Shown piece after piece: positions 11,791 through 24,094 of a DNA stretch of 64,000 bases. Source of the stretch: Liolophura sinensis. Its lineage: Eukaryota; Mollusca; Polyplacophora; Chitonida; Chitonidae. Under the pieces are notes generated by a model that saw nothing but the letters and a program-made list of their open reading frames with translations, did no database searches and had not been told where the DNA came from. How positions within the stretch are numbered: position 1 is the first letter of the stretch; each line of letters starts with the position of its first letter. A program made the translations under genes and the position numbers. The stretch covers positions 3,660,001 through 3,724,000 of the forward strand of contig NC_088304.1 in assembly GCF_032854445.1 (NCBI RefSeq), in the 5' to 3' direction.

Positions 11791-13719
11791 AATGAAAACA
11801 TTTAAGTGGATTTCAACCTTAAATGTTATGACAACACAGCATTTTAAGAAATCATGGACCAGTGGCGTCTAATAAATTGCAATTAACAACACAGCATCTG
11901 TTTTACCTAATTCGACTTATTTTCCATGATGATTCTAATGAGTGTACAAGTTGCTATGCGTTTCAAGCATTTACATGGGCTAAGAATAAAACCCCAGATG
12001 AAAGCGGATTTCACTGGTTACGTATGACCATTTGCCAAACATCACACTGTCCTAGCTGCTCTAGTTTTAATCTTCATCCTCCATGCAAATTTTCTCTTTT
12101 TTTTCTTTTTTTTTTAATTGTATTTTGCCACGCCTTTCACGCAACATTGAGTAAGCGATTCAAGCGATTGTGTTATCCTTGACGTGACGATCCACCCTAG
12201 CCTGAGTAACGTGAGCCTTAATTAATTGCCGTATATCATCAGGGAATTTCAATCATTATGCCATACTTTTGCTTAATTTGGAACGAGTAACAGTTGGCCA
12301 AGGGGCGTGGTCGGTCGTACATTTCACGCAATGCTGAAACGAGAAAATAAATCCCACGCTTCATGAGTAATCAAGAATTATAAGTGCCTGGCTTGGTATG
12401 ATATGTGCAGTTGCATGGCCCAAGACTAAAGAGTTAAAACCTCTTCTTGAATTCACATTGTTATCCTTTATCATTTGATTACCTATGATGACAACAAATC
12501 GTATACTCTTGCATACTGTGTAACTGAGTGAGAATGGGGATTTAAAAGCATTATAACCTGTACGATTCCACAGATACATGGTTTCCGCCTCTTCAGTTGT
12601 ATATATTTTGGGTATATTTATAATACCCAGGAACTTCCTAAAGCAGCATGCCATGATATCAGTTGAAGAAAAATAAAAGTATAGATATTTGGGGTGACTG
12701 AAATATTATAATTCAACTAGAAGCAGACATAAATGTAAAAACAGCGTCGTTTTTAACCCAAAAAAAAAATAATAAATCCAGTCATTCGCCCAAAATTTAA
12801 TACTTAAATTTCATAAAAGGCTTCACGTGACTTTTATTGTCGTAAAGTGATCTTGTCAATACAAATCCGTATCATCACACCAGATGGTATCTGTCTGCCA
12901 AACAATATGGGACATGTCGCAGCACTTTTAGCACCAGTTTCGCCACGCGCTCGTTCTATTGTTCTTTATCGCCATGTCATCTGTGACGGAGACATGATCT
13001 ACTATCTGAAAACGACCAGTCTACACTCAGAGATTAGCTAAACGCTACAGCTGCGCCGTGCAAATGGCACCAAAATGTAAACACGGTACGCTTTTTAACA
13101 CGATCATTTTCATCTGTTGTCGACAAACTCTAGACTCCGACATGCACTATCTGCATGGGTGAACAGATTGCAAATATTAGCAGCCAACGGTTTTCACAAG
13201 TGCAAAATCAGCCAGGAACAGTGGCTACATGAAGCTTCCGGTCGTTAACCGGATATAGTTTCCAAGACCGAAAAAAGTTTTCCAATTTTCTTGATAGCAT
13301 ACTTCGAGCAATTTGAACAACATATAATTATACAGTATAAGTTGTTAGCTCTTGTCGATGGCAGTAATGTTAATGTCGGTATGTAAAACTGACTGAATTC
13401 AATCATGTTGTAACTATTAACACTACTAGACATACGAGGTACTCGTTATTGGAGCCTGTATTCATCCAATATGATGAGCATATCCGTGTGCCTTATTTGT
13501 AAAAGTCGTTAGTAATTTGTCAAACAAAGTGAATTACCCTATGCTTCACAAAAAGCATTCACTTCGCCCATCCACTATCGCGAAAGTTCTCGGGTTTGGC
13601 GTCATATTGATTTAGTGTTATTCGATATTTCCACATTCACCTTGCAATTTAGGCCCATGCAAATGCGCCGAAACAAGCATTTGTACACCAGCCAATCAAA
13701 ATAGTCTTTCTCTCATCCT
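11791..13719. other. Intergenic DNA, no gene seen
   Basis: Unique AT-rich DNA with T-rich runs at 12090-12116 and an A-run near 12761. Short frames without motifs. Confidence 0.6.
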
Positions 13720-13790
13720 CTCATGCTGGCCGCTGTCTTGTAAGAGAAACATCCTTGAGTAGTACGGCGTAAAACACCAATCAAAAAAAT
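13720..13790 (+). mobile_element. SINE family A, 3' fragment
   Basis: CATGCTGGCCGCTGTC, then TACGGCGTAAAACACCAATC and an A-rich end. Compared with the complete copy it is 5'-truncated. Confidence 0.75.
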
Positions 13791-14625
13791 TACGAATCAA
13801 AATAATCCCTATAGACCAATTTCCAACACAACGGCCAACATAAACCAACAAATTAAAGAACTGAGAAAGTGTATAACGTAGGGAATGAGAGATGGATTCG
13901 TGCGAGGAGAAGTCGTTGACAGTTTTCAGTAATGAAGGAAAGACACAAGGAATGTCCTAGGCGAATAAATTACATCAACATCCTGATCGTGCACCATGCT
14001 ATGGTGTATAAGTTGTAGTGTTTTAAATTAGTAGATGTACATATATCTCATGTGGTAATCATATTCCCCACGATGTTGTACATGTTAGAGCAAAACAATA
14101 TTCCAGTATGCAACAAATTTACTTAAACCAAAATTTTAATAACCATAGATGATATTGTATGAAAAATGCGAATTTTGAACGCCTCACGGCCTACAAACAA
14201 GCTTGATCATCTGCCAACAAGGGAGCCAAAGCTTTGCTGCATGCAGAAAGGTGTACTGTTCAGATAGTGTGACACGCCATCCGTCCCTGGCTTCAAACGA
14301 TAAAACTTCCCAACATATGTTTCCTTGCAATTAGTTGTCGAGGCAAAGCACTTAGAATGCTAATATTACCGCTGATGAGTCGGAGATAGGACGTGATATC
14401 TGTTAATTACTGCGTTTAGTATTTATTCACGTGTGTTCTTTGTAATCGGCACGAACATAAAAGTTAACCGTTTGAGGCTGAGTACATATATAGACCATGT
14501 CCTTACTCATATGGAAAAATGTACCTTTCATTCCCGTATACTGACCATCTTTTAACTATTTCCAGTGTTCTGAAACTAGTTTAGTTTCTCCGTTCATGGT
14601 CGGTAATTTGACCAATTAGTTTTTG
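13791..14625. other. Intergenic DNA, no gene seen
   Basis: AT-rich unique DNA; nothing recognised. Confidence 0.6.
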
Positions 14626-14627
14626 AC

Positions 14628-14654
14628 GGGGGGAAGGCGGGGGGGGGGGGGGGG
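14628..14654 (+). repeat. G-rich run (interrupted poly-G)
   Basis: Seven Gs, AAGGC, then 15 Gs. G-quadruplex forming potential is obvious from sequence. Confidence 0.9.
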
Positions 14655-14789
14655 ATTAACATTCATTTTGATTGGTTTCTTTTTAATTTGCTGGATTTTA
14701 ATGTCGATGTTAGCAACATTTTGGACATATAACGACGGTGTCCTTGTTTTACAGGGATGGGGGGAGAGGGTGTTCAAATGCCCACATAT

Positions 14790-14920
14790 CTATAGTGCTG
14801 CCCTTTGGCGTTATGGAGTGGCGTTGCCACAAGAAGACACAGTATATGTATACACACACATGTACCTAATGACTCCTTTTCGTCATATGACTGAAAAATT
14901 GTTAAGGAGGGCGTAAGAAG
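14790..14920 (+). mobile_element. SINE family B, 3' fragment
   Basis: CCTAATGACTCC, CGTCATATGACTGAAAAATT and GTTAAGGAGGGCGT match the 3' part of the copies at 28619-28976 and 45742-46065. It runs directly into the 98-bp minisatellite. Confidence 0.65.
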
Positions 14921-14929
14921 GCCAGGCAT

Positions 14930-15420
14930 ATATATATACATACCTGCAATGCTGCCTCGCTGGCACACCATTTCGAAGACATCCCGGCACAATGCCCCGC
15001 CCAATCATGCATATGTATACTATACATATATACATACATACCTGCAATGCTGCCTCGCTGGCACACCATTTCGAAGACATCCCGGCACAATGCCCCGCCC
15101 AATCATGCATATGTATACTATACATATATACATACATACCTGCAATGCTGCCTCGCTGGCACACCATTTCGAAGACATCCCGGCACAATGCCCCGCCCAA
15201 TCATGCATATGCATACTATACATATATACATACATACCTGCAATGCTGCCTCGCTGGCACACCATTTCGAAGACATCCCGGCACAATGCCCGGCCCAATC
15301 ATGCATATGCATACTATACATATATACATACATACCTGCAATGCTGCCTCGCTGGCACACCATTTCGAAGACATCCCGGCACAATGCCCCGCCCAATCAT
15401 GCAAATGCATACTATACATT
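14930..15420 (+). repeat. 98-bp minisatellite, five near-identical copies
   Basis: CCTGCAATGCTGCCTCGCTG starts at 14943, 15041, 15139, 15237 and 15335, so the period is exactly 98. Copies differ by only a few substitutions (ATGTATAC/ATGCATAC, GCCCCGCCC/GCCCGGCCC). The unit has no stop in any forward frame. Because 98 is not a multiple of three, frames of 145-168 codons cross it in all phases, and open frames also occur in reverse. These frames are a by-product of the repeat and not protein genes. The unit may derive from a family B SINE core, which ends immediately before it. Confidence 0.95.
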
Positions 15421-15462
15421 CATGGATGACAGGCCAGTGATGGGGAAGCACAGGCGCCAGAT

Positions 15463-15463
<1 letters not shown>

Positions 15464-15495
<32 letters not shown>

Positions 15496-15500
15496 GGGGG
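15464..15500 (+). repeat. (GT)n followed by 22-base poly-G
   Basis: GT units at 15464-15478 and an uninterrupted G-run at 15479-15500. Confidence 0.95.
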
Positions 15501-15746
15501 CACTAAGGCTTTTGGTCAATCTTGCCTTTGCGATTTGTGGTGCAAACTGGTAACGTAATACTCGTGTATTACAAGAAAGAAGAACGGCAATTTGACTTGG
15601 GCCCCAGATAACATTGCGGCCCCAGATAACATCCATTCAACTTATACACTCTATATATACTCATGGAAGAGAGATAACTTTCAATATTCAGGTATTAAAA
15701 TCCCCGAGGTAAGTTCGCCGTGTATTAAGTCAACATGTTTGTTTTT

Positions 15747-15767
15747 GGGGGGTGGGGGGGGGGGGGG
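15747..15767 (+). repeat. Poly-G tract
   Basis: Six Gs, T, then 14 Gs. This is the third G-run within 1.2 kb on the same strand. Confidence 0.9.
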
Positions 15768-16037
15768 AATGGCCAAAACCAACGTACCGGTAGCGTGAGA
15801 TCAAAAAGACCAATATTTTCCATATTTATAAAAACAATGTCTTTTCCAAATATTTACTTCGTCTATGTCATACATGCCATCTGTCACGGCAAGACGCCTT
15901 GGGGTTTTGCGTCCATATGGGTGTGGGCCGATGAGGCGTTATAGTACAGATGTGCATGTCAGGTAACAACAGCGTACTACATACATCTGCAATCATGTTC
16001 AGGGCATAACCAAAAATCGAGCATTCTCACCTCAAAC

Positions 16038-16112
16038 TCTTTTCCTGGACAGTGTTTAATGATCTTTCATATGATATATACTTTATTTTAGTGTTTTCTT
16101 TACTTTAACAAG
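16038..16112 (+). mobile_element. Foldback/MITE-like family, half copy
   Basis: TTTTCCTGGACAGTG, ATCTTTCATATGATATATAC and AGTGTTTTCTTTACTTTAA match the right arm of the element that follows at 16191-16495. Confidence 0.65.
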
Positions 16113-16190
16113 CTTCGCAATTAATGTGTCATCACGCTCAAGATTCCATGTCATCTTGCACACAGACCCGTCGCTAAGCGTATGACTTAA

Positions 16191-16495
16191 AGGTAAAGAA
16201 CACTCTAAAATGAAATATATATCAGATGAAAGGCCATTAAAAACTGTCCAGGAAAACAGTTGAAATTTTTTTTTAGAATTATACTAACCTAGTAAAATTG
16301 TGGTAAAAGATCACTTTCTACGGTGTTCTGTTGTGACCCAGAAGATGAGACTCAGTAAATACCACCATAGAATAAAAAAATTAAAGTGCATAGGGTAAAA
16401 AGAAATTGTAAGAAAAAATAAAGCTATTTTCCTGGATAGTTTTAATGGCCTTTCATCTGATACATGCTCTATATAGTGTTTTCTTTGCTTTTAAG
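16191..16495. mobile_element. Foldback/MITE-like element, copy 1
   Basis: The left arm 16191-16262 (CTTAAAGGTAAAGAACACT, then ATCAGATGAAAGGCCATT and CTGTCCAGGAAAACAG) is an imperfect inverted copy of the right arm 16424-16495, so the element folds into a long hairpin. The central part includes CTACGGTGTTCTGTTGTGAC, shared with copy 2 at 37157-37623. There is no coding capacity. Long arms, small size and no transposase suggest a non-autonomous foldback or MITE. A target duplication was not certain. Confidence 0.7.
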
Positions 16496-16496
16496 T

Positions 16497-17242
16497 TAAG
16501 TCGCGGACAGACCGAGCTACGTAGAGTGCTATTTGCTACAATTAAACAACGAATGACCACACCAAAACAGTACATAAAGTTAGTGTCCGTTGACATAAAA
16601 GGTTCACATGACCGCTTTACTTCGATCAGGTTTTTTTTAACTCTTAACTGTTAATGACAACGCCCAAAGTGTATATAGGACAGGGATTACGCATCTTGCC
16701 TGGGATTTCATAGGAGGCTGTTCTCAAGAATGATCACTGAGAAGATTGCTGAGAATTTTAATCATGGTTATGGCTATAGATTAAAATGATTTTAATAATG
16801 ACTGCGGTGAATGTTTTAAAAATTATTATAATAGAGGGTGGTTATGATTTTAGTATTGATGGTGGTAGTATATGAATTGTTATTGTTTTATACTGCAGAC
16901 ATGCCGTCTTTGTCCAAGTCTGTAATTTACTCCTCCGTTGTTTATTTGAATTCTGTCACTGGTTTTAGTTTGCTTTGATGTTTGACATCGATGGCAAATC
17001 TGATACGATTTTATCAAGCAGAACATCTATACGTTTCAGGCAACACGCTGAGTGTGATCAGTGATCAGAAGCAGAAGCGTGATCGTAAATGATGATAACG
17101 TCCATGATCTGTCCATCCCCAACATCACTACGTTTGGCTTACATTCAGGATGACCTTCACTGCATGGGCCATATAAATTGTACTTCATTTATATCGTCAA
17201 GCAAAATCTGAGTCAATGGATTATCCATTGTTAATTTTATTT
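16497..17242. other. Intergenic DNA, no gene seen
   Basis: AT-rich unique DNA; nothing recognised. Confidence 0.6.
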
Positions 17243-17275
17243 TTTTATTTGATTGGTGTTTTACGCCGTACTGGA
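17243..17275 (-). mobile_element. SINE family A, short 3' fragment
   Basis: TTATTTGATTGGTGTTTTAC then GCCGTACTGG, the reverse of the SINE tail. Confidence 0.7.
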
Positions 17276-17405
17276 TTATCCATTAAAACATACCGTCAAA
17301 ACTGTGTTTGTTTTTTGACGCCCTAATCTCGATTTTTTGCTTACACAGTGTGATAGGTTTTAGAGGTGGATGAAACCGGGATGCTCTGAGTAAAGCATCA
17401 TTTGC

Positions 17406-17541
17406 GTGTTACTGACGAACTATCCCTTGTTCGACATACGTGTTACTGACGAACTATCCCCTGTTCGACATACGTGTAACTGACGAACTGTCCCCTGTTC
17501 GACGTACTTGTAACTGACGAACCATCGCCTGTTTGACATAC
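17406..17541 (+). repeat. 34-bp tandem repeat, four copies
   Basis: GTTACTGACGAACTATCCC followed by CTGTTCGACATACGT repeats at 17406, 17440, 17474 and about 17508. The last copy is the most diverged. Confidence 0.9.
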
Positions 17542-17829
17542 GACTTGCTCTCCATGCTGGTTGAAGACAACTACGTGGTTTTTAGCTCACGTAACATTGC
17601 GCAAACGTCCAGACGAGCTCCAAAGACCAATTATTGTCCCCAAGGTATTATATACACATCATATATGAAAATGGCGTAAATACGAAATTCACTTCTTCCG
17701 CAGTTAGCGCCGTCTTCGGTTGAATGTTGATGTAGTATTCTTCTGTCATCTGTAATGTCATTGGTACATTCCCTCTAGCAGGGAAATGAGTTCATGTTAT
17801 TAGTTGTTTTATTCCGCTGATTTATTTTT

Positions 17830-18056
17830 TTTTTATTTGATTGTTGTTTTACGCCGAACTCAAGATTCGTTCACTTATATGCCGGCGGCCAGCATTACAG
17901 TTGGAGGAAACCTGCGGAGTCCGGGGTGAACCCACGACCATGATGCTGGACGAGCGGAGAGGATGCCAGCATGGGCTGGTGTTGAACTCAAAGCTACCGC
18001 ATTGTTGAGAAGCTCTTGGTCATTGCGCTGCGCTAGCACGCTGACCACTTGGTTTG
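17830..18056 (-). mobile_element. SINE family A, nearly full length
   Basis: From the left: reverse SINE tail (GTTGTTTTACGCCGAACTCA), core (CACTTATATGCCGGCGGCCA), then the tRNA-like head (GCTAGCACGCTGACCACTTG, reverse of an A-box region). It is more diverged than the 24590 copy. Confidence 0.8.
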
Positions 18057-18440
18057 TTCCGTTGAATCCTGGTATTAAGTAGCCATTCTCTGTATGACAA
18101 GAATTATCTATGTTGACGTTGTTGCTGGTCCCAAAAGTATGGATAAAATGTCGTTTCAAAAGCGGCTGAAGGCTTTGCCTGGAAGCACCGTCCGCCCTAT
18201 CAATGGCATGGCAATTAGATTGGGCGTAAAGTTGTTACTGCTTTGCAAATTAGCCCTCCGGAGGTTGAGGATGGCTATTGTGGGAAACAAGCTTGATTAA
18301 GTAAACGGCCATGGGCATGCAGAAACTAGTTTGTACCAAGAGGTCTAATGATGACTTCCATGTCAATGCTTTTGTGGTGGACCAACAGTCACCCACTCTG
18401 TTGAATGGTGCCTTGTTTGATGCCTTCGTTATTATGTTTG

Positions 18441-18472
<32 letters not shown>
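18441..18472. repeat. (TA)n microsatellite
   Basis: Directly seen TA run. Confidence 0.9.
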
Positions 18473-18559
18473 GTTCCGGCATATACAGAATTCACGATTC
18501 GCGGAATAGAAATCCATTCTTATCCTGCATTAGGGTTGAGTAACGTTGGGAGCACGCAG

Positions 18560-18725
18560 CTCGGGAAGTAAGCTTGTGCTAGGTTTCTGGCTGGAGGAAA
18601 CCGCAGTACCAGGAGTACACCCTACTTCAAGCTGCAGTCGAATCAGCGAGAGGTGGATTCGAACACGAGACCTCAATGGTCAATAGTTTGATAAGTTTAT
18701 CAACCCAACGCGTGAACCATCACAA
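18560..18725 (-). mobile_element. tRNA-derived SINE, second head type
   Basis: The reverse strand shows a tRNA-like head with GATGGTTCACGCGTTGGG (A-box region) and GGTCTCGTGTTCGAATCC (B-box), followed by GGTTTCCTCCAGCCAG. A free tRNA gene is unlikely because the acceptor stem does not close and a SINE body follows. Confidence 0.6.
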
Positions 18726-18729
18726 CTAG

Positions 18730-21220
18730 CGAAGACCCTATAGTTTCGTCGAGTAAGGGCATTGCACGAGACGTTAAAGTCCAGAAATTGCCCCATGTAT
18801 ATATGGCTCACATGTACAAATTCGTTTCTCTTATATGAGTCGCGTTTAAAACCACCGGTTTTTAAAGCATCATATCATTGTGTCGTGTTTCTGACAAAAC
18901 GATCGTGCAAACCCATCGACGCCATCGGATCCTCTGCGAAAAACCGCGTTAACGCTAATTAGCCGCTGAGTTACACAAGGAGTATATTTTACCTCCTTTC
19001 GCAGAAGATCAGGTTACTATCCCAGGACAAAGTACTAAGGACTCGAATATGCTCATGTTGGAAGAAGAACATGATAAGGAAACCTGTCGGTTATTGTGAA
19101 AGCTTTCTTCAGGTACATAAATTTCCTATCACGAGTACGGCGGAGTCAGGAGCAATTATTTCTATTCATTGATACCCTGCAATTATGTAACGTGTTCGTC
19201 CGCAGTATATATTCCTCCCTGACAGCAACAAGAGTTGCATCCGCTGGACAAAGGCGCACTGAGTGAAATGAAAATCTCGCAAATTACCACTCCTCTATTC
19301 TGTCCTTATAGCATCTCATAGATGTCTTCTCGCTGCAGACGCCGGTACAGTATAAAGAATCTGCACAAAAGAAGTCCAGATACTTACATCTCGGCTGCTA
19401 TTTATCAACCCTAGCCTAATTTGTGGGAAAAAACTTTTCTTGTCTTCTGGGCTGATTAACATTAAACATTATACACACAGCTTATATCTAACATCCGGAG
19501 CTAGGCACGATTGCCGCCACTCTTCTCCACTGTTTCGTATCTGAACAAACGAAGGGGATTATATTTTCTCTAATCTCTTTCATCGATTAAAACGCAGAAT
19601 GTCTCTGTGAATTCACATAACCCGACAAATATATCCATATAATTCTGTCTTCATTGACCGACCCAGCCCACTCCTTAAGTCCATGTTTCGCTGACGGCGA
19701 CAAGTCTTGTTTATACAGGCAACCTTACCGTGTAGCGGCCAAAGGTCCCAGGATGGCCTTCGCGTCAGCGAGAGGCTACATTTTGATCCTTTTTGGCACA
19801 AAAGGTACATATGAAAGCACGTGTGTCAACAGCGTTTGTCCTCTCTCACACTTGTTACATGATAAAATAACAAAATTTCTGTTTGCTCAAACGTTCCCGT
19901 CTGCCTGAAACCGAGTCTTCTCTCATTTTCTCTCAGAGCAAATCCGCCGTTTTGGAATTGGAAAATCAAATATCTCAGCCATTTTGAACGACTTTTTGCC
20001 TTCTTTTCGCTCTTCTGTTTGTTTATGTCTTTCATTTTTCTGTACATTTTCCGGGTGGCATAAAATTAACTTCTTTGATGAAAGTTTAGAAAAAGATTTT
20101 CTGAATTTCAGGGTTTGCTTTCCAAAATTCCTCAGATATTTCAAAACAAAACTTGAAGGTTCCCCAAAAACAGAGAGACAAGAAAATGTCTACAAAGCTC
20201 ATATAACAGGAATATTTAAACCAAATCATTATACTTGAACTAACCCTGAAGAAAATAAGATTTTTCTTTTAAAAAAAATATTCTAGAATTCATCATTTAT
20301 TTTTTTAAAAATTCACTGACATTTCTCGATGTATCCCATGAGAGGTTAATATAGAAACCACATCATTTCAAAAGTAATTATTCCTTTGGTACTATATACA
20401 TTTTAGTCTTTTATCTGACTTCTTTTCCTTTTTACGCAATATAAACAGATTGAACTGTTAGGCTGATTCATTTCCAGAACACGATACTGTCTATAGTAAT
20501 TTTTCAACTCGTAGACAATACTGCATACTGTATCTAAGTCGTACTTCAAATGAACTCTTGATTGGTGTGTATGTCTCACGCTTTTAGTGTATAGCGTTTT
20601 TGTAAGAGCCACTTATGAATGATCGAACTCTACTTCGCTGTTGGGAATATTCATAAAATAAACATCAATGAAAACAACTGAAAGCGATTTAGTCTTCGGA
20701 AAATACATTGAACGCTTATGTTTAGAGAGTATTTTACCTGCACGAGCCATTACAATTTATCCAGTTTCAAATTAAAAGGATGAATATGCATATGCATGCA
20801 GTATAATAGCTGGAGAAGCAATTCTTACCGATGTATCTATGCTTGGGTTTTTATTTATATTTTAATGGAATGGAATATTTAACGCAATATTCTAGAATAC
20901 TTTACTGATGTGACGGCGTTTAAGTTTAAGTGTCATGGGAGCATATAGAAAGCGCGCGTGGGGCAAGGCATTGATACCATTTGTTGATCAGCTGAATACT
21001 ATATGTCTGATCTCAAAATACTGAAAAAGTATGCATGAATTCTTAGAGGCGAGTAACAGGTCATAAAAATATTTTGGTTTTGAAACTTACAATTTTCTTG
21101 TAGGACGACATTCTGTAAAGCAAAAAACCTCAACGCACCTTTCTTCGGACAATAGAACTTTCAGAGTCAGGTGAAATGAGCAACTTTATCTTGGACGTAA
21201 TGTATGATCACTGTGAAATA
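18730..21220. other. Intergenic DNA, no gene seen
   Basis: Mixed AT-rich DNA. 19900-20200 is pyrimidine-rich and gives several short overlapping frames on both strands without recognisable domains. Confidence 0.55.
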
Positions 21221-21225
21221 CAGTA

Positions 21226-21500
21226 TGTAGTTACCCTCTTTCTTCTCGTGTCATCGGGCTTTTCGCTTGGGAAATTGTACATTTTGTTTTCCAACAGCCA
21301 TAACGCGGTTTTGATCTGACTGGTAAATTCAGTATCTCATGCAGTAATTTATATGTAGTTACCATCTTTCTTCTCGTGTATCCGTCAAGGCAACCCGTCA
21401 TCGGGCTTTTCGCTTGGGAAATTGTACATTTTGTTTTCCAACAGCCATAACGCCGTTTTGATCTGACTGGTAAATTCAGTATCTCATGCAGTAATTTATT
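21226..21500 (+). repeat. ~147-bp tandem duplication
   Basis: TCATCGGGCTTTTCGCTTGG starts at 21251 and again at 21398. Nearly all bases match through CTCATGCAGTAATTTAT. The second copy carries an extra ~19 bases (TATCCGTCAAGGCAACCCG). Confidence 0.9.
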
Positions 21501-21559
21501 ACATAATTTTAAGAGCCTACAAATCATACGGTCTGACGTGACATCTAACATTTTCTTTC

Positions 21560-22495
21560 ATTGCCCTCGGCAGCGTTCAGTATAAGCTCTTTCTTAGCCA
21601 AATTGATAACAGCATATAAAATGCTAACTGCCAACATTATCACTCTGTGTCGTTGAGATACTGCAATGTAAGTATCATAAGCTCACAATGAAGAAGATTG
21701 AGTATGCTTTACTATGTGAGTTAAAGATCTATATAACGGTGTATAACGCAGTAGTCCAAATCCGTGATTTTTCAAGGTTCGATTTTTTCTTAATTCTGTC
21801 CTCACCCCAGTAGTCCCTTTTTCTCAGGGTTGAGGTGTTGGTTTCTCAGGGTTAGGCAGGTGCCTATCTGCTCGCAATTGTCCCCGTGGTTTCTAAGAGC
21901 CATTGGCCGGCGCCGTGCTCTAATGCCACTGTCAATAGTCGCTGAGGCCATGGCGCTGGGGAAACTACTGTCCTAAAAGGGTTTCAAGCGAACTAGATCT
22001 GTAAGGGCGTATACACTGGATGACTAACAATGGTGGCCCACACTAGCTCGCCCGTGATCGTTCTCGTATAATCCCTCTGCTAATATTTTACTTCTGCTTA
22101 ATTCAGTCCCTTTCTCTTCCAAGCGCCTTAGCAAGCGCCATGCTCTGCTGTGTAGACGCCCGTATATATACACTGTATGCTGTATACGCTGCCAGAAGGC
22201 AATGATTCCACGGGAGTTCTTGAACAATTCATTTGTGAAACATCGCGACAAAAGAGAGACCGAAATTCTTTATAATATCTCTTATTTGACTTGGGGAGTC
22301 TTTATGAGTTGAAAGATTGAATTAAAAAAGACTGGGTTTCTGAAAATAACAGCAATGTTCTTCTAAGAATTGCAAATTGTGCATTAGTCAGAAATTATTG
22401 GCTTTGTCTAGTAACATTGAGCGGCTATTTAGTTCTTTAGGCGTTGCTTATTTTCTGTGGAACTTGGCTCCAATTGTTGCATTCTTTGGTAATGA
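21560..22495. other. Intergenic DNA, no gene seen
   Basis: Mixed unique DNA, somewhat GC-richer near 21800-21970. Nothing recognised. Confidence 0.55.
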
Positions 22496-22499
22496 TTTA

Positions 22500-22620
22500 T
22501 TCATTAATTTGATCGGTGTTTTACGCCATACTTAAGAATATTTCATTTATACGATGGCGGCCAGCAATGTGTGGAGGGAAACGGGGAAACCCACGACCAT
22601 CCGCAGGTTGCTGGCAGACC
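22500..22620 (-). mobile_element. SINE family A, 3' half
   Basis: TTGATCGGTGTTTTACGCCA, then ACGATGGCGGCCAGC and CCACGACCATCCGCAGGTTG in reverse. The tRNA-like head is missing. Confidence 0.85.
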
Positions 22621-22687
22621 ATTTAGATCATGGGATCACTGAATACTTTGAAATAATAATATTACATATATATTTACATATATACGA

Positions 22688-22740
22688 CGTACTAAAGATT
22701 ATTTCACTTATACGACTGCGACCAGCGTTAAGGTGGGAGG
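22688..22740 (-). mobile_element. SINE family A fragment
   Basis: ATTTCACTTATACGACTGCG followed by ACCAGCG and GGTGGGAGGA in reverse orientation, beside a long AT run. Confidence 0.65.
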
Positions 22741-22749
22741 ATACTATTA

Positions 22750-22750
22750 C

Positions 22751-22846
<96 letters not shown>
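22750..22846. repeat. (AT)n microsatellite, ~97 bp
   Basis: Alternating AT with two phase breaks. YIYIYI-type frames across it are artefacts. Confidence 0.95.
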
Positions 22847-22848
<2 letters not shown>

Positions 22849-23144
22849 TGTATCTACAATGTCTGTGTACATTTATTTACTCGTTATATCTAATACGTTT
22901 TATGAACAACAGTCAGTTCATATCTGTGGAAGCCAATCCAACGCCTGACCACGCCCATTTTCAGTCCATATCACGCATCGATTTTTTTGCCAAGATTATT
23001 GTACGAAGCGACGGACGCCATGTCGAGTTGGTCGCGGTATATACCATGCAATCAAGATAATCGTTTTTATTGCCGATTTTATGCAGCGGGAAAGTTAATA
23101 ACTGTCTAAACGTATTTACCCACATCTTATTATCTGCACATTAA

Positions 23145-23423
23145 ATGGGGAGAAAACACAGCTGTTGTGATAATACCTACATTGTCGCATCCAATATGGA
23201 CAAGACAAGCCGCAGTTTCCAGACAACTGGCAGGCCAGTGGAGCCAATGGTAGCCCAACGTCCCCCATTATACGGTTTTCCCGATCGAAATCAACACTTA
23301 CAAAGGAGAGAGCGATGGCTAAACTCGAGCCAGAAAAAAACTCGTGAACAGTTAGAAGACATGATGTCTACCCGATTGCCCTCTTTAAAGACAGAGATTG
23401 GCTTTCGGAAATATTTCCATTGA
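23145..23423 (+). CDS. Uncertain 92-codon reading frame
   Basis: An ATG frame in reasonable context (AAATGG) with a fairly polar, charged composition (QRRERWLNSSQKKTREQLED), more protein-like than most frames here. No domain or family is recognised and no splice structure is evident. A chance frame is the more likely explanation. Confidence 0.12.
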   Translation: MGRKHSCCDNTYIVASNMDKTSRSFQTTGRPVEPMVAQRPPLYGFPDRNQHLQRRERWLNSSQKKTREQLEDMMSTRLPSLKTEIGFRKYFH

Positions 23424-24094
23424 GAATATATAATACATTCTATTTACTTATACCGCGCATACCACTTTAGAGAAAACCACAGTTTTTTTTATTGATATGC
23501 AGGTCCGTAAGAATCATACTGATCTATGTTAGTGAACGAAAATTGTCTGTGATCTAGTTTATAACATGGCCGATATTTGCTTCAGAGTCGCTTCATGCTT
23601 TGCAGACGTGCAGATCTATTTTAGAATCTTGTTTTCCGTATTTACTATATTCACAATTTTTCACACACACCTACACCCCACTCCCACTCCCCAAATTTAC
23701 TTGTCGCGGCTGCTTTTGGAATGACGTGTTAATTGACTAAGGACCTGTCGACATCAGATAATGTGAAGTTGTAAAAATATGGCAGAAAAAAAAACGTAGC
23801 AACTGGCGTCGTATGTAGTCTATTTTCCTTGCCATGTCAGCTCTGTCTCGAATCACGTATACACATAAGAAGAATGGGGGTGAGATAGTTGACGTAAAAA
23901 ATACGGTAGCCTATAGCTGTTTTCTACTCACACCCATACCCTTTCTTTCTGGGTACTTATACCCCCTCCACCCTTCCCACCAACCCTTTAAAAGTGTAGA
24001 AAGCGAAGCTTGAGAAAGAGCATCGTAAACAGTCAAAATGCCGGCATGAGAACTCTTATCCATATATAAAGAAACATCCATATATACAGAAACA

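Noticed and set aside
14949-15553. 145-168-codon frames as protein genes
   Set aside because: All are products of the stop-free 98-bp unit read in different phases, with similar frames on the reverse strand.
22733-22948. YIYIYI-rich frames
   Set aside because: Translation of an (AT)n microsatellite.
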